A stretch of DNA of 59,796 bases from Pseudomonadota bacterium (GCA_021795715.1 JAJYPD010000011.1:1-59796), one strand, 5' to 3'; shown: positions 1 to 10,528, counted from the first letter of the stretch. Notes: generated from the sequence alone by a model not told the origin. Numbers and translations are program-made.

Positions 1-82
1 TGAGCGAGTGGGATTCAAGACGCTCGAGGACGGCCGCAGGGTCCGCGTATTCAAGCGGTCCGGCGAGGCCGTGGACGCCTAG
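1..82 (+). CDS. rplX: 50S ribosomal protein L24, C-terminal end (partial)
   Basis: Reading from base 2, 26 codons are open to a TAG at 80-82 and end in [10 protein letters not shown], the usual L24 tail with its GRRVRVFK strand. L24 starts assembly of the large subunit by binding 23S rRNA. Only the end lies in the window, so the start cannot be judged. It sits 8 bp before rplE, the standard spc-operon order. Confidence 0.85.
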   Translation, partial: ERVGFKTLEDGRRVRVFKRSGEAVDA

Positions 83-90
83 GGGATAGC

Positions 91-630
91 ATGAATCGGT
101 TGCAAGAGCACTACGAGAACACCATTCGGCCGGAACTCATGAAGCAGTTCGGCTACGGCAATGTCATGCAGGTGCCGCGGATTGTGAAAGTGACGCTGAA
201 CATGGGCGTTGGTGAGGCGCTGGCGGACAAGAAGATCATTGAAAATGCCGTGTCGGACATGCAGCGCATCAGCGGGCAGCGGCCGATCGTGACCCGGGCG
301 CGCAAATCGATTGCAGCCTTCAAGGTTCGTGAGGACTGGCCGATCGGCTGCAAGGTGACTTTGCGGCGCACACGGATGTACGAGTTCCTGGACCGCCTCA
401 TCAGCGTGGCGATTCCGCGGGTGCGGGATTTTCGGGGACTGCCGAGCCGGGCTTTCGACGGCATGGGCAACTACTCCATGGGTGTCAAGGAACAGATCAT
501 TTTCCCGGAAATCGATTACGACAAGATCGATGCGGTGCGGGGCATGGACATTACCATCACCACCAGCGCGAAGACCGACGAAGAGGCACGGGCTCTCCTG
601 TTGGCATTCAAGTTTCCGATCCGGAGTTAA
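91..630 (+). CDS. rplE: 50S ribosomal protein L5
   Basis: A 179-residue protein, the normal bacterial L5 length. It opens [20 protein letters not shown] and carries the family segments [11 protein letters not shown] and [20 protein letters not shown], and ends [12 protein letters not shown]5 binds 5S rRNA and forms part of the central protuberance contacting the P-site tRNA. It lies between rplX and rpsN and is surely co-transcribed with them. The start at 91 follows rplX by 8 bp and matches family N-termini. Confidence 0.97.
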   Translation: MNRLQEHYENTIRPELMKQFGYGNVMQVPRIVKVTLNMGVGEALADKKIIENAVSDMQRISGQRPIVTRARKSIAAFKVREDWPIGCKVTLRRTRMYEFLDRLISVAIPRVRDFRGLPSRAFDGMGNYSMGVKEQIIFPEIDYDKIDAVRGMDITITTSAKTDEEARALLLAFKFPIRS

Positions 631-637
631 GGACAGC

Positions 638-943
638 ATGGCCAAAAAGTCGAAGATCCTACGCAATCAGCAGCGCGCCGCCACCGTCGCCAAGTACGCG
701 AAACGCCGCGCGGAATTGAAGACCGCCACGGTGAACATGCGGCTGACGGAAGAAGAGCGTCAGCAGGCCATGGCGGAGCTTGCGAAGTTGCCGCGGAATG
801 CCTCGCCGGTGCGCGTGCGCAATCGTTGCTACATGACCGGGCGGTCACGCGGCTATTACAGGAAATTCGGTTTGGGGCGGAATAAGTTGCGCGAAATGAT
901 GATGCGTGGCGAAGTTCCCGGTGTTGTGAAGGCGAGCTGGTAG
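638..943 (+). CDS. rpsN: 30S ribosomal protein S14
   Basis: A 101-residue S14 beginning [13 protein letters not shown], with the conserved [20 protein letters not shown] block and the KASW end. The 101-aa length and absence of a CxxC pair make it the zinc-independent form. The frame stays open upstream to 482 inside rplE, but the ATG at 638 gives the family N-terminus and leaves 7 bp after the rplE stop. S14 helps assemble the head of the small subunit. Confidence 0.97.
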   Translation: MAKKSKILRNQQRAATVAKYAKRRAELKTATVNMRLTEEERQQAMAELAKLPRNASPVRVRNRCYMTGRSRGYYRKFGLGRNKLREMMMRGEVPGVVKASW

Positions 944-956
944 GCAGGTAACGACT

Positions 957-1346
957 ATGATGACCGATCCCATCGCGGACATGTTGACGCGGATTCGCAA
1001 TGCCCAGAAGGCGGAGAAGGTGAGCGTGCGCATGCCCTCTTCGAAGATGAAGGTGGCGATGGCCGAGATCCTTCGTCAGGAAGGCTACGTGGGCACCTGC
1101 CAGGTCCATCCGGGCAGCAAGCCGGAGCTCGAGATCGAGCTCAAATATTACGCAGGACGTCCCGTCATCGAGCGGATTGAACGGATGAGCCGCGGCGGGC
1201 GGCGGTTGTACAAGGGTCGGGATGCATTGCCGACCGTCGAAGGGGGTCTTGGGGTGGCCATCGTGTCGACCGCCCAGGGCATCATGACCGACCGCGCCGC
1301 GCGTCAGGCCGGTATCGGCGGCGAGATTCTCTGCGTCGTCGTCTAA
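957..1346 (+). CDS. rpsH: 30S ribosomal protein S8
   Basis: 129 residues with the S8 opening [16 protein letters not shown] and the C-terminal [21 protein letters not shown]8 binds the central domain of 16S rRNA and in E. coli also represses spc-operon translation by binding mRNA near rplE. Two adjacent ATG codons lie at 957 and 960; either gives a normal protein. It is 13 bp after rpsN and 11 bp before rplF. Confidence 0.97.
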   Translation: MMTDPIADMLTRIRNAQKAEKVSVRMPSSKMKVAMAEILRQEGYVGTCQVHPGSKPELEIELKYYAGRPVIERIERMSRGGRRLYKGRDALPTVEGGLGVAIVSTAQGIMTDRAARQAGIGGEILCVVV

Positions 1347-1357
1347 GGGGTTCGGAT

Positions 1358-1891
1358 ATGTCACGCATTGCCAAAAACCCAGTGATCCTGCCCGCCGGCG
1401 TCGAGTGCGCCCGGAACGGCTTGGAGCTGGTGATCAAGGGTCCCAAGGGACAGTTGCGCCACGGCGTGCACCCGCTCGTGACCGTCGAACAGGCATCGAG
1501 CACACTCAAGTTTTCGGCCGTCGATGCGAGCGCGCAGGCGGATGCGCTGTCGGGCACGACGCGCGCCCTTGTGCAGAACATGGTGACGGGGGTCAGCCGT
1601 GGATTCGAGCGGCGGCTGACGATCGTCGGTGTCGGTTACCGCGCCGCCGTTCAGGGGCGCGCGCTCAACCTGACGCTCGGATTTTCGCATCCGGTGGTCT
1701 ATGACGTACCGGAAGGCATCACGATCGAGACGCCGAGTCAGACGGAGATCGTGGTCAAAGGAGCCGACAAGCAGCGCGTCGGTCAGGTTGCCGCCGAGAT
1801 CCGCGCCTATCGGCCACCCGAGCCCTACAAGGGCAAGGGTGTGCGGTATAGCGACGAGACGGTGGTGAAGAAAGAAGCGAAGAAGAAGTAA
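1358..1891 (+). CDS. rplF: 50S ribosomal protein L6
   Basis: 177 residues, the usual L6 size, starting [16 protein letters not shown] and containing [20 protein letters not shown] and the signature [16 protein letters not shown] near the end. L6 sits near the sarcin-ricin loop and the factor-binding site of the large subunit. The Lys-rich tail (KKEAKKK) is typical. It is placed between rpsH and rplR as in most bacterial spc operons. Confidence 0.97.
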   Translation: MSRIAKNPVILPAGVECARNGLELVIKGPKGQLRHGVHPLVTVEQASSTLKFSAVDASAQADALSGTTRALVQNMVTGVSRGFERRLTIVGVGYRAAVQGRALNLTLGFSHPVVYDVPEGITIETPSQTEIVVKGADKQRVGQVAAEIRAYRPPEPYKGKGVRYSDETVVKKEAKKK

Positions 1892-1900
1892 GGCGACCCT

Positions 1901-2254
1901 ATGAAAGATAAAGCGGCATCGCGCAAGCGGCGGGCTGGTCGGATTCGGCGGCGCATTCATGGTCTCGGTGTGCAGAGACTGTGCATTCATCGGACGCCGC
2001 GGCATATGTACGCCCAGGTCATCGGGGCAGACAGCCGCGTGATTGCGAGCGCATCGACCGTGGAAGCCGAGGTCCGGGCGCAATTGAAAGGTGGCGGCAA
2101 TGTGACCGCCGCGCAGGTGATCGGCCGGCGCATCGCCGAACGGGCGAAAGCGGCGGGGGTTGTGAAAGTGGCATTTGATAGGTCGGGATTCCTCTATCAC
2201 GGGCGAGTCAAGGCGCTGGCGGAAGCGGCGCGTGAAGCCGGGCTTGAGTTTTAA
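1901..2254 (+). CDS. rplR: 50S ribosomal protein L18
   Basis: 117 residues with a basic N-terminus ([17 protein letters not shown]) and the L18 segments [13 protein letters not shown] and [21 protein letters not shown]18 binds 5S rRNA together with L5 and brings it to the central protuberance. The gene follows rplF by 9 bp and stops 9 bp before rpsE, whose Shine-Dalgarno begins just past this stop codon. Confidence 0.97.
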   Translation: MKDKAASRKRRAGRIRRRIHGLGVQRLCIHRTPRHMYAQVIGADSRVIASASTVEAEVRAQLKGGGNVTAAQVIGRRIAERAKAAGVVKVAFDRSGFLYHGRVKALAEAAREAGLEF

Positions 2255-2263
2255 GGAGGCGCT

Positions 2264-2776
2264 GTGGCAGCCGTTTCGGATTCAGAAGGGTACAACGATA
2301 ACCTCCAGGAAAAGCTCATCAGCATCAATCGCGTGGCGAAGGTGGTGAAGGGTGGTCGGCAGTTCGGGTTTGCTGCCCTGACGGTGGTGGGCGACGGGGA
2401 CGGGCGTATCGGTATCGGGCAAGGCAAGGCCCGTGAAGTGCCGGTGGCCGTGCAAAAGGCGATGGATGATGCGCGCCGGAACATGGTGCGGGTGTCCCTG
2501 AAGAGCGGGACCTTGCACTATGGCGTGAGCGCCAACCACGGGGCGTCACGGGTGGTGATGCGCCCCGCTTCGGAAGGAACGGGCATCATCGCCGGCGGCG
2601 CGATGCGCGCTGTGTTCGAAGTCGTCGGCGTGCGCAACGTCCTGGCCAAGTGCCTGGGGTCGACGAATCCGATCAATGTGGTGCGCGCCACACTGAAGGC
2701 ATTGCAGGAAATCAATAGTCCGGCAGAAATCGCGGCCAAGCGCGGCAAGACGGTCGAAGAGATCACGGGCGGCTAG
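2264..2776 (+). CDS. rpsE: 30S ribosomal protein S5
   Basis: 170 residues with [20 protein letters not shown] (S5 RNA-binding domain) and the C-terminal S5 fold ending KTVEEI. The start is a GTG at 2264, supported by an AAGGAGG ribosome site at 2253-2259 placed directly after the rplR stop. S5 takes part in decoding accuracy and lies near the mRNA entry tunnel. Confidence 0.96.
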   Translation: MAAVSDSEGYNDNLQEKLISINRVAKVVKGGRQFGFAALTVVGDGDGRIGIGQGKAREVPVAVQKAMDDARRNMVRVSLKSGTLHYGVSANHGASRVVMRPASEGTGIIAGGAMRAVFEVVGVRNVLAKCLGSTNPINVVRATLKALQEINSPAEIAAKRGKTVEEITGG

Positions 2777-2784
2777 AGGCGGTT

Positions 2785-2982
2785 ATGACAAGCAAAAATA
2801 CCAAGCGACTGCGGGTCACGCTGGTGCGCAGCCCCTTCGGGACGGGTGCCCGGCATCAGGCCTGCGTGCGCGGACTCGGTTTGCGCCGGATGCATCATAG
2901 CGTGGAAGTCGAAGACACACCGGCGACGCGTGGCATGGTGCGGGCGGTGTCGTATATGGTCAAGTGTGAGGAGGTGGGCTGA
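2785..2982 (+). CDS. rpmD: 50S ribosomal protein L30
   Basis: 65 residues, slightly longer than the common 58-60. [12 protein letters not shown] and [21 protein letters not shown] are the family core. L30 is a small peripheral large-subunit protein of proteobacterial spc operons. Its TGA overlaps the first base of the rplO ATG, so the two are probably translationally coupled. Confidence 0.95.
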   Translation: MTSKNTKRLRVTLVRSPFGTGARHQACVRGLGLRRMHHSVEVEDTPATRGMVRAVSYMVKCEEVG

Positions 2983-3410
2983 TGCGGTTAAATGGCATGA
3001 AACCCACTCCCGGGCGCACGGCGCGCCGGCGCGTCGGTCGTGGCGGCGGATCGGGCCTCGGTAAGACCTGTGGCCGCGGGCACAAGGGTCAGCACGCGCG
3101 GGCCGGGGGTTATCACAAGGTCGGGTTCGAGGGCGGCCAGATGCCGCTGCAGCGCCGCTTGCCGAAGTTTGGTTTCACGTCGGCGCTGGCGGCGGTGACG
3201 GCGAGTGTCCGTCTCTCGGAGCTGAACGGACTGCCGGCGCGCGTGGATCTGGCGGCGCTGAAGGCGGCCGGCGTGGTGCCTGAGGGCGCCATCCGTGCGC
3301 GGGTGTTCGCATCGGGTACGCTGACACAGGCGGTGACGCTCGTGGGCATTGCGGTCACGAAAGGCGCACGGCAGGCGGTGGAGGCCGCCGGCGGGTCGGT
3401 CGAGGCATAA
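2982..3410 (+). CDS. rplO: 50S ribosomal protein L15
   Basis: 142 residues starting [20 protein letters not shown] with the Gly-rich [20 protein letters not shown] stretch that threads into 23S rRNA, then [17 protein letters not shown]. The ATG at 2982 overlaps the rpmD stop, and the TAA at 3408-3410 overlaps the secY ATG, giving a tightly coupled rpmD-rplO-secY run. L15 is a late assembly protein of the large subunit. Confidence 0.97.
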   Translation: MRLNGMKPTPGRTARRRVGRGGGSGLGKTCGRGHKGQHARAGGYHKVGFEGGQMPLQRRLPKFGFTSALAAVTASVRLSELNGLPARVDLAALKAAGVVPEGAIRARVFASGTLTQAVTLVGIAVTKGARQAVEAAGGSVEA

Positions 3411-4774
3411 TGGCGGCGGCGCGGGGTGCCAAGGCGCAGCCGACGCTTACACCCGGCATGCTGGGGCGTCTGAGCGACCTGAAGCAGCGGGCGCTGTTCC
3501 TGCTGGGCGCTTTGGTGGTCTTTCGCATCGGGACGCACATCCCGGTGCCGGGCATCAACGCCATGGCGCTGGCGGCACTGTTTTCGCAGACGAAGGGCTC
3601 GATCATCGGGCTCTTCAACATGTTTTCGGGTGGCGCTTTGCAGCGCCTGTCGGTTTTTGCGCTGGGCATCATGCCCTACATCTCGGCGTCGATCGTCATT
3701 CAGATCATGGCGCCGGTGGTCCCGAAACTGGACGAACTGCGCAAGGAAGGGGGCGAGGCCGGACGGCGCAAGCTGACGCAATACACCCGGTATGGAACGG
3801 TGATCCTGGCGGCATTCCAGGGGCTTGGCATCTCGATCGCTCTTGAGCACCAGACCGCAGGCGGTGTGTCGGTGGTGATGAATCCGGGCATCGGCTTTGA
3901 GCTGTTCACCACCCTGACCCTCGTCGCCGGGACGGTGTTTTTGATGTGGCTTGGCGAGCAGATCACCGAGCGCGGCATTGGCAACGGAATTTCGATGATC
4001 ATCTTCGCGGGGATCGTGGCCGGTCTGCCGCAGGCCATCGGCAGCACGCTCGAGCTGGCCAGCAATGGTTCGTTTCAACCGTTGTTCGTGCTCGTGCTGT
4101 TCGTGTTGGCGCTCGCGGTTACGGGTTTCGTGGTCTTCGTCGAGCGGGGCCAGCGGCGGGTGACGGTAACCTATGCGAAGCGCCAGCAAGGGCGCAAGAT
4201 ATACGGGGGCCAGACGAGCCACCTGCCGTTGAAAGTGAATACCGCAGGGGTGATTCCGCCGATTTTTGCGTCGAGTATCATTCTGTTTCCGACCATGGCG
4301 GCCAACTGGTTTGGCCAGGCGAAGGGAATGGGGTGGCTGCAGAACGTGTCTGCGGCGCTGGCGCCGGGCCAGCCGGTTTACCTGATCGTATTTTCGGTCG
4401 CCGTGATGTTTTTCTCGTTTTTTTACACGGCGATGGTGATGGATCCCAAGGACACGGCGGACAACCTGAAGAAATCGGGTGCGTTCATTCCGGGGATCCG
4501 GCCGGGTGAGCAGACCCGGCGCTACATCGATGACGTGGTATCGCGGCTGACGCTTTCCGGGGGTGTCTACATCACCCTGGTGTCGTTGCTGCCCGAATTT
4601 CTGATCATCAAGTGGAACGTTCCGTTCTATTTTGGCGGCACCTCCTTGCTGATCATCGTGGTGGTCAGCATGGATTTCATGGCACAGGTGCAGGCGCATC
4701 TCATGTCGCACCAGTACGAAAGCCTGTTGAAGAAAGCGAACTTGACCGGCGGGATCCCGGGTCTACCTAAGTAG
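3410..4774 (+). CDS. secY: Protein translocase channel subunit SecY
   Basis: 454 residues with about ten membrane spans. Family blocks are [37 protein letters not shown] (span 2), [16 protein letters not shown] and [19 protein letters not shown]. SecY forms the lateral-gated channel with SecE and SecG for export and membrane insertion. Its place inside the ribosomal cluster, between rplO and rpmJ, is the usual one. Confidence 0.97.
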   Translation: MAAARGAKAQPTLTPGMLGRLSDLKQRALFLLGALVVFRIGTHIPVPGINAMALAALFSQTKGSIIGLFNMFSGGALQRLSVFALGIMPYISASIVIQIMAPVVPKLDELRKEGGEAGRRKLTQYTRYGTVILAAFQGLGISIALEHQTAGGVSVVMNPGIGFELFTTLTLVAGTVFLMWLGEQITERGIGNGISMIIFAGIVAGLPQAIGSTLELASNGSFQPLFVLVLFVLALAVTGFVVFVERGQRRVTVTYAKRQQGRKIYGGQTSHLPLKVNTAGVIPPIFASSIILFPTMAANWFGQAKGMGWLQNVSAALAPGQPVYLIVFSVAVMFFSFFYTAMVMDPKDTADNLKKSGAFIPGIRPGEQTRRYIDDVVSRLTLSGGVYITLVSLLPEFLIIKWNVPFYFGGTSLLIIVVVSMDFMAQVQAHLMSHQYESLLKKANLTGGIPGLPK

Positions 4775-4782
4775 GGGTTATC

Positions 4783-4896
4783 ATGAAAGTAAGGGCATCG
4801 GTAAAGAAGCTGTGCCGCAATTGCAAGGTCGTGCGGCGCAAGGGTGTGGTTCGGATCGTGTGCAGCGATGCCCGCCACAAACAGCGGCAGGGTTAG
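4783..4896 (+). CDS. rpmJ: 50S ribosomal protein L36
   Basis: A 37-codon gene too short for a routine ORF cutoff. It starts [19 protein letters not shown] and ends HKQRQG. Cys11, Cys14, Cys27 and His32 form the zinc site, so this is the zinc-binding (C+) L36. The ATG is 8 bp after the secY stop, and rpsM follows after 75 bp. L36 is a late-binding large-subunit protein. Confidence 0.95.
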   Translation: MKVRASVKKLCRNCKVVRRKGVVRIVCSDARHKQRQG

Positions 4897-4971
4897 CTTG
4901 ATCTGCCCGGAATTCTAGGCTAGGCTTTCGCGCTTTTCCGCACGGACGAGGCGCTCAGGAGAGAAGGTACG

Positions 4972-5328
4972 ATGGCCCGTATTGCAGGCATCAACATTCC
5001 GAACCATAAGCACGTAGAGATCGGGCTTACGTCCATCTACGGGATCGGCCGCGAGCGGTCGCGGCTCATTTGCGGGGCTGCCGGCGTGCCGGCGACCACG
5101 AAGGTGAAGGATCTCACCGACGCCGAGGTGGAGAAGATCCGCGTGGAAGTCGGCAAGTATGTGGTCGAGGGCGACCTACGGCGGACGGTCTCGATGAATA
5201 TCAAACGTTTGATGGATATCGGGAGTTTTCGCGGCATGCGGCACCGTCGCGGGCTGCCGGTCCGCGGGCAGCGCACAAAAACCAACGCCCGGACCCGCAA
5301 GGGGCCGCGCAAGGGGATACGCAAGTGA
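4972..5328 (+). CDS. rpsM: 30S ribosomal protein S13
   Basis: 118 residues with [19 protein letters not shown] at the start, the helix-two-turn-helix middle, and the tail [21 protein letters not shown]13 sits in the head of the small subunit, contacts the P-site tRNA and forms bridges to L5. GGAGAGAAGG lies just upstream of the ATG. This begins the alpha-operon part rpsM-rpsK-rpsD-rpoA-rplQ. Confidence 0.97.
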   Translation: MARIAGINIPNHKHVEIGLTSIYGIGRERSRLICGAAGVPATTKVKDLTDAEVEKIRVEVGKYVVEGDLRRTVSMNIKRLMDIGSFRGMRHRRGLPVRGQRTKTNARTRKGPRKGIRK

Positions 5329-5343
5329 TGAGTGAGGGGATCT

Positions 5344-5739
5344 ATGGCAACCGGTAACGCCGCGGCGAAAGTCAAAAAGCGCGTCAAGAAAAACGTCGCT
5401 GAGGGCGTGGCGCACATCCAGGCCTCCTTTAACAACACCGTGATCACGATCACAGACCGCCAGGGCAACGTGCTCTCCTGGGCCACGGCCGGTGGCGCGG
5501 GCTTTCGTGGGTCACGCAAGAGTACGCCGTTTGCGGCGCAGGTGGCCTCGGACAAGGCCGGGCGCGCCGCGCAGGAATATGGCGTGAAGGCACTGGAAGT
5601 CCGGGTCAAGGGCCCGGGGCCGGGGCGCGATTCGGCTGTGCGCGCGCTGCATGCCGCAGGCTTTGAGATCAGCAACATCATTGATGTGACCCCCATTCCC
5701 CATAACGGTTGCCGCCCCGCGAAGCGGCGCCGCGTCTAG
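5344..5739 (+). CDS. rpsK: 30S ribosomal protein S11
   Basis: 131 residues with [40 protein letters not shown] and the end [18 protein letters not shown] chose the ATG at 5344, which follows a GAGGGG motif and gives the expected [17 protein letters not shown]; a GTG at 5332 would add four residues. S11 forms part of the platform near the Shine-Dalgarno helix of 16S rRNA. Confidence 0.97.
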   Translation: MATGNAAAKVKKRVKKNVAEGVAHIQASFNNTVITITDRQGNVLSWATAGGAGFRGSRKSTPFAAQVASDKAGRAAQEYGVKALEVRVKGPGPGRDSAVRALHAAGFEISNIIDVTPIPHNGCRPAKRRRV

Positions 5740-5751
5740 TCGGAGAGAAAG

Positions 5752-6378
5752 ATGGCCCGGGATACCGATGCAAAGTGCCGCCAGTGCCGACGTGAGGGCG
5801 GAAAGCTCTTTCTCAAGGGCGAAAAATGTTTCACGGACAAGTGCCCCGTGTCCAAGCGGACTTATCCGCCGGGACAGCATGGACAGCGCCGCACACGCCT
5901 GTCCGATTACGGCGGACAGCTGCGTGAAAAGCAGAAACTGCGGCGCATCTATGGCGTATTGGAAGTCCAGTTCGCGAATTATTACGCCGAAGCGGACCGC
6001 CGGCGCGGTTCGACCGGTGAGAACCTGCTGAAACTGCTGGAATCCCGGTTGGACAACGTGTGCCATCGCATGGGCTTTGGCGCCTCACGGGCCGAGGCGC
6101 GCCAGCTGGTGCGGCATAACGGCATTCTCGTAAACGGCGAACGGGTCAACATACCGGCTTATCAACTGCGGGCTGGTGACCAGGTCGAGGTCGCCACTGC
6201 GGCGCGCGAACAGTTGCGCGTGAAGGCGGCACTTGAAGCCGCCGAGCAACGCGGCTTCCCGGAATGGGTCGAGGTGGACACGAAGGCGATGAAAGGCACC
6301 TTCAAGGCCTTGCCGGAGCGTCGTGAACTGCCGAGCGAGATCAACGAGCAGCTGGTTATCGCGCTCTATTCCAAATAA
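5752..6378 (+). CDS. rpsD: 30S ribosomal protein S4
   Basis: 208 residues, the normal size, with [20 protein letters not shown] at the start. The Cys residues there resemble the zinc-type N-terminus. An S4 RNA-binding fold follows ([20 protein letters not shown]). S4 nucleates 16S rRNA folding and in E. coli represses the alpha operon. It follows rpsK by 12 bp. Confidence 0.97.
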   Translation: MARDTDAKCRQCRREGGKLFLKGEKCFTDKCPVSKRTYPPGQHGQRRTRLSDYGGQLREKQKLRRIYGVLEVQFANYYAEADRRRGSTGENLLKLLESRLDNVCHRMGFGASRAEARQLVRHNGILVNGERVNIPAYQLRAGDQVEVATAAREQLRVKAALEAAEQRGFPEWVEVDTKAMKGTFKALPERRELPSEINEQLVIALYSK

Positions 6379-6396
6379 CGGCGGGGGCGAAACGAT

Positions 6397-7401
6397 ATGC
6401 AATCTTCGGCAGCAGAGTTTCTGAAGCCACGGAATGTCGGGGTCCAGACGCTGGGTCCGACACGCGCACGTATTACACTCGAGCCGCTGGAGCGGGGATT
6501 CGGTCACACCCTGGGCAATGCCCTGCGGCGGATCCTGCTTTCCTCCATGCCCGGTTGCGCCGTGACCGAGGCGCGTATCGAAGGCGTACTGCATGAGTAC
6601 TCGACCATCGAAGGTGTGCAGGAGGATGTCATCGATATCCTGCTGAACCTGAAGGGTCTGGCGATGCGCATGGAAGGGCGCGGCACCGCCCGTCTGTTGC
6701 TGGAGAAGAGGGGTCCGGGCGTCGTGACGGCGGCGGACATCCAGTCGGACCAGAATGTAGAGATCGTCAATGGTGATCACATCATCGCGACCTTGACCCG
6801 TGCGGTGACGCTGAAGATGGAGCTCGTGGTCGTCGCAGGCCGGGGGTACGAACCGGTGCCGGCCCGCGGGGTCGATGAAGAGCGGCCGATCGGCAGCATG
6901 CAGATTGATGCGTCGTTTAGCCCCATCCGGCGCGTGTCGTACACGGTCGAAAACGCCCGTGTCGAACAGCGCACCGATCTTGACAAGCTTGTGCTGGATA
7001 TCGAGACCAACGGCGCCATCGATCCGGAAGCGGCGGTCCGCCGGGCGGCCAACATCCTGCGGGATCAGATGGCCGTGTTTGTGGACCTCGAAAGCAAGGG
7101 CACGGATGTCCGCGAAGAGGTGGAACCCGACATCAACCCCATCCTGCTGCGGCCGGTGGACGACCTGGAGCTCACGGTTCGTTCGGCGAACTGCCTGAAG
7201 GCGGAAAACATCTTCTTTATCGGCGATCTCGTGCAAAAGAGCGAGATGGAGCTGTTGAAGACGCCGAACCTTGGGAAGAAGTCGCTGACAGAGATCAAGG
7301 ATGTGCTGGCCTCCCACGAGCTGTCCTTGGATATGAAACTGGAAAATTGGCCGCCGCCGTCGCTTCGGAACCGCATTCCGAGCGACAGCGTGGACCGCTA
7401 A
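6397..7401 (+). CDS. rpoA: DNA-directed RNA polymerase subunit alpha
   Basis: 334 residues. The N-terminal assembly domain (about 1-235) contains [20 protein letters not shown]. The C-terminal domain (about 250-320) contains [20 protein letters not shown] and [17 protein letters not shown], which bind UP-element DNA and activators. Alpha dimerises and scaffolds beta and beta-prime. It lies 18 bp after rpsD and 20 bp before rplQ. Confidence 0.97.
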   Translation: MQSSAAEFLKPRNVGVQTLGPTRARITLEPLERGFGHTLGNALRRILLSSMPGCAVTEARIEGVLHEYSTIEGVQEDVIDILLNLKGLAMRMEGRGTARLLLEKRGPGVVTAADIQSDQNVEIVNGDHIIATLTRAVTLKMELVVVAGRGYEPVPARGVDEERPIGSMQIDASFSPIRRVSYTVENARVEQRTDLDKLVLDIETNGAIDPEAAVRRAANILRDQMAVFVDLESKGTDVREEVEPDINPILLRPVDDLELTVRSANCLKAENIFFIGDLVQKSEMELLKTPNLGKKSLTEIKDVLASHELSLDMKLENWPPPSLRNRIPSDSVDR

Positions 7402-7421
7402 GCAGAAGAGAGGAAACGTCC

Positions 7422-7817
7422 ATGCGGCATCGCAATAGTGGTCGGAAGTTCGGGATGACCAGCAGTCATCGGCAGGCCATGTTCAAGAACATGGCGGTCT
7501 CGCTGTTCCGGCATGAGCAGATCGTCACCACCGTTCAGCGCGCGAAGGAGTTGCGCCGGGTGGCGGAGCCCCTGATTACGCTCGCCAAAGAGTCGAGTGT
7601 GGCCAATCGCCGCATGGCGTTTGCGCGGCTGCGTGACCGGGAAGTGGTGACGAAGCTCTTTGATGAACTGGGTGTCCGCTACAAGAATCGGCCGGGCGGA
7701 TATCTGCGCATCCTGAAGATGGGCCTGCGCGCCGGCGACACGGCCACCATGGCAGTGGTCCAGTTGTTGGATCGTCCGGAACCCGCGGACGCGGCGGACA
7801 GTCAAACCGAAGCCTGA
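7422..7817 (+). CDS. rplQ: 50S ribosomal protein L17
   Basis: 131 residues beginning [20 protein letters not shown], with [26 protein letters not shown] split across the family core and an Asp/Ala-rich tail. The ATG at 7422 follows an AAGAGAGGAAA site; the longer open frame to 7347 lies inside rpoA. L17 surrounds the peptide-exit tunnel. It is the last gene of the cluster and is followed by a hairpin. Confidence 0.96.
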   Translation: MRHRNSGRKFGMTSSHRQAMFKNMAVSLFRHEQIVTTVQRAKELRRVAEPLITLAKESSVANRRMAFARLRDREVVTKLFDELGVRYKNRPGGYLRILKMGLRAGDTATMAVVQLLDRPEPADAADSQTEA

Positions 7818-7825
7818 AAACCCAA

Positions 7826-7853
7826 AACGGATGGCGGAACCCCGCCATCCGTT
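7826..7853 (+). terminator. Hairpin terminator of the ribosomal cluster
   Basis: AACGGATGGCGG at 7826-7837 pairs perfectly with CCGCCATCCGTT at 7842-7853 around a four-base loop, eight bases after the rplQ stop. The stem is strong, but the following bases are not a T tract, so release may be Rho-aided or the stem may stabilise the 3' end. Confidence 0.6.
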
Positions 7854-7991
7854 GCCGCTGTCCCCGCCTGCGACTCCTCGTTTGGCATTCTCCTCGTGAC
7901 TCCCGGATGGCCCCGTCCTTAGGCGGATTGGCCGGGCTTGGCCGTGCGCGCTCAAATAGATCCTCATCAGGAAGGCAGGCGAGGCATACGC

Positions 7992-9092
7992 ATGGAGGCG
8001 TTGGCGGCGGACGCCCGCATTCTGGTCGTGCGGTTGGGGGCGCTGCGGGATGTGGTCTTTGTGGGGCCGGCCGTGCGGGCGCTGCGGCGGCGCTATCCGG
8101 CTGCCCGTATGACGGCCTGGGTGTCGCCGGCGGGTGAGGCCGTAGCACGGTGTCTGCCGGGCGTGAACGACGTGTTCGTCGGCGCGACATGCGACACCGA
8201 CGAGGGCATCACGGGGGCGTCACGGGGCGGGGCCTTGCCGATGTCGCTTGCCATGCGGCAGTTCGCCGCGGCATTCCTTTTTACGAACGCGGGGGAAACG
8301 CCGTATGCGGCGGCCTTCGTCGCCGCCGCCGCCGGGATTCCCGTACGGGTGGGCCAGTCGCAGGAATGGGGCGGCGGGTTGCTGACCGACTGGGTGAAAC
8401 CGTCGCGGGACGACGGCCATCCCGTGGACCGTCACCTGCATCTGCTCGAGACCGTGGGCGTGCCTGCGGCCGGACGGGATCTGCGTCTTGCGGTGCCAGA
8501 TAGCGCGCGCTGGCGTGTGCGCAGCCGGCTTCGCGAGGCCGGCATCCGGGGCCGTTTCGTGGTGGTGGCGCCTGGGGGGACGTGTGCGGCCCGCCGCTAT
8601 GAAGCGCACCATTATGTCGCGGTTCTGGGTGAACTCACGACCCGCGGGCTATCCGTCATCCTGGTTGGCGGCCTGCACGATCGTGCCTTGGGAGCGGCGC
8701 TCGCAACCGCGGTGCCCGGCGTGCTCTCCTGGTGCGGCGATTTGGTTTTTCCGGAACTGGCCGCCCTGCTGGGACAGGCGGCCCTGTTTCTTGGGCATGC
8801 CGCAGGGCTCATGTATGTCGCCCACGCGCTCGCGCGGCCCATGGTGATTCTCCATGCGGGGACCGAGCCTTTGCCGTCCTGGCTGTCTGACGCCCCGCAA
8901 ATCACGTCGTTGCAGCGGGCGGTGGCCTGTTCGCCCTGTTACCAGCTCACCTGCCCGCACGATCACCAATGTCTGGACGTGGATCCGCACGATGTCGCCG
9001 ACGCCGTGGTCCGCCGCCTGCGGCCGGTGCACCCCGCCGGCATGCCGGCGGGCACGCCTTGCCGGATCACGCCTTTGCGGCTAAGCGAATGA
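7992..9092 (+). CDS. Glycosyltransferase family 9 (heptosyltransferase-like)
   Basis: 366 residues in the GT9 / ADP-heptose:LPS heptosyltransferase fold. The N-terminal Rossmann half starts ARILVVRLGALRDVVFVGPA. The C-terminal half has the nucleotide-sugar site GHAAGLMYVAHALARPMVIL and the closing CYQLTCPHDHQCL motif with its Cys pair. It probably adds a sugar to the lipopolysaccharide core in the cytoplasm. I took the ATG at 7992, preceded by GGAAGGCAGGCGAGG; the frame is open to 7938. It stands alone after the ribosomal cluster and ends tail-to-tail with the pirin gene, overlapping by 12 bp. The acceptor cannot be told from sequence. Confidence 0.85.
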   Translation: MEALAADARILVVRLGALRDVVFVGPAVRALRRRYPAARMTAWVSPAGEAVARCLPGVNDVFVGATCDTDEGITGASRGGALPMSLAMRQFAAAFLFTNAGETPYAAAFVAAAAGIPVRVGQSQEWGGGLLTDWVKPSRDDGHPVDRHLHLLETVGVPAAGRDLRLAVPDSARWRVRSRLREAGIRGRFVVVAPGGTCAARRYEAHHYVAVLGELTTRGLSVILVGGLHDRALGAALATAVPGVLSWCGDLVFPELAALLGQAALFLGHAAGLMYVAHALARPMVILHAGTEPLPSWLSDAPQITSLQRAVACSPCYQLTCPHDHQCLDVDPHDVADAVVRRLRPVHPAGMPAGTPCRITPLRLSE

Positions 9093-9953
9093 ACCCGCGC
9101 GAAAATCCTCCATCGCCTGACGGATTTCCTGTTCGGTGTTCATCACGAAGGGGCCGTGCTGCACGATTGGTTCATGCAGAGGGCGACCGGCCATGAGCAG
9201 AATCCGGGCATCGTCATCGGCTGTGATGACGACACCCTGGGCTTGCGGGTCGTTGGTGAGAATCGCCATGCGCGGGGCCGGTACCGCGTGTCCGCCGACG
9301 TGCACGCCACCCCGGTACACGTAGAGAAAGGCGTTGTGCCCGGCGGGCAGGGTCTGCGCAAACTGCGCGCCCGCGGAAAGATGCACGTCCAGATACAAGG
9401 GCGCCGTCGTGTCGCGGCGGATGGCACCGCGGACACCATGGCTTTCGCCGGCGATGACCGTAACGGTGGCCCCGGCCTCTGTCTCGAAACGCGGCAGTTC
9501 GGCCTTCGGAAAATCCTGATACCAGGGTGCCGCCATTTTCTCTGTACGCGGGAGATTCAACCACAGCTGAAAACCCTCCATGCGTCCCTCGGCCTGTTCC
9601 GGAATCTCCGAATGAATGACGCCGCGTCCGGCCGTCATCCACTGCACGCCGCCGCTTTCGAGAAGCCCCTCATGGCCTGCGTTGTCGCGATGCCGCATGC
9701 GGCCGGCGATCATGTAGGTCACGGTTTCAAAACCCCGGTGCGGGTGGTCCGGGAAGCCGGCGATGTAGTCACCCGGATTATCACTGCCAAAGGCATCGAG
9801 CATGAGGAATGGATCCAGACGCCGCTGCAGCGCCTGCCCCAGTACACGTGTGAGCGTCACGCCGGCGCCGTCCGACGTGACCTGGCCCGTGACGAGCTGT
9901 TCGACCTTACGGCTGCCGTGGACTTCTTCCTGTTTCCGAATGCCGTTGTGCAT
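9081..9953 (-). CDS. Pirin family cupin protein
   Basis: 290 residues from the ATG at 9953. The N-terminal cupin has the pirin metal ligands: His70 and His72 in FPDHPHRGFETVTYM, and His114 and Glu116 in TAGRGVIHSEIP. A second cupin domain follows (about 165-285). Bacterial pirins bind iron or another metal; some, like E. coli YhhW, have quercetinase activity and others bind partner enzymes. The substrate here is unknown. The frame is open upstream for 33 codons, but the ATG at 9953 gives a family-like start and follows a GAGGGC motif. It converges on the GT9 gene. Confidence 0.9.
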   Translation of the reverse strand: MHNGIRKQEEVHGSRKVEQLVTGQVTSDGAGVTLTRVLGQALQRRLDPFLMLDAFGSDNPGDYIAGFPDHPHRGFETVTYMIAGRMRHRDNAGHEGLLESGGVQWMTAGRGVIHSEIPEQAEGRMEGFQLWLNLPRTEKMAAPWYQDFPKAELPRFETEAGATVTVIAGESHGVRGAIRRDTTAPLYLDVHLSAGAQFAQTLPAGHNAFLYVYRGGVHVGGHAVPAPRMAILTNDPQAQGVVITADDDARILLMAGRPLHEPIVQHGPFVMNTEQEIRQAMEDFRAGSFA

Positions 9954-10528
9954 TGTCGTGCCCTCGCTCTTTTTGGGCGGCCCCGACAGGCTCTGGGGGC
10001 GGTGGCGGCCTGGCCATCCCGCCTGCCTATGCCGGCCATCTTTGTGTTGCACCGATCCCCTTGAGGGGTGGTGAGTGGCTTCTCTCCGGCTTCTTGCCGC
10101 GGCCTGCCCGCCGGGCGAGCCGTCATGCCACCGGGCGCGACCAGGCTGATCCGCGCCGTTGAAGCCGCGCTGCCATCTGGGAATTGTACAACGGAACAGA
10201 AGACGCCATCACATGGCCCATTGGCTCTACGGGGCCTGGTATCCGGCCTGCCGCGCGTGCCCGGCACCGGTTTATGGGTGAGGTCCGTTGCGGGATGCGC
10301 GCGCAGATGGCGGGGCTGTCTAGGCGGGTTAAACGCCCGCTGGTTCCTTGCGGGAGGGGTTCGGAACATGACAGGAACGACGGACCGGCCGGGCCACGAC
10401 ACCGATCCTTGTCCCCGGACTGAGCCGCGCGGCCGAGCTTTTACCGTGCGGCGTTAAGCCGGTTCTGTCTGCGCATGTTTCAGACAATGCTCCAACCGCT
10501 CGCAAACAGACCGGACGCGCGCGGTTTT
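9954..10528. other. Intergenic stretch, no convincing gene
   Basis: About 575 bases between the pirin start and the end of the GGDEF-EAL gene. Short open frames exist on both strands, but none has recognisable domains or a good ribosome site. It must hold the pirin promoter near its left edge. I see no tRNA, repeat array or clear terminator. Confidence 0.5.

Noticed and set aside
7826-7853. The hairpin after rplQ as a mobile repeat element
   Set aside because: It occurs at the expected terminator place and I saw no second copy in the window.
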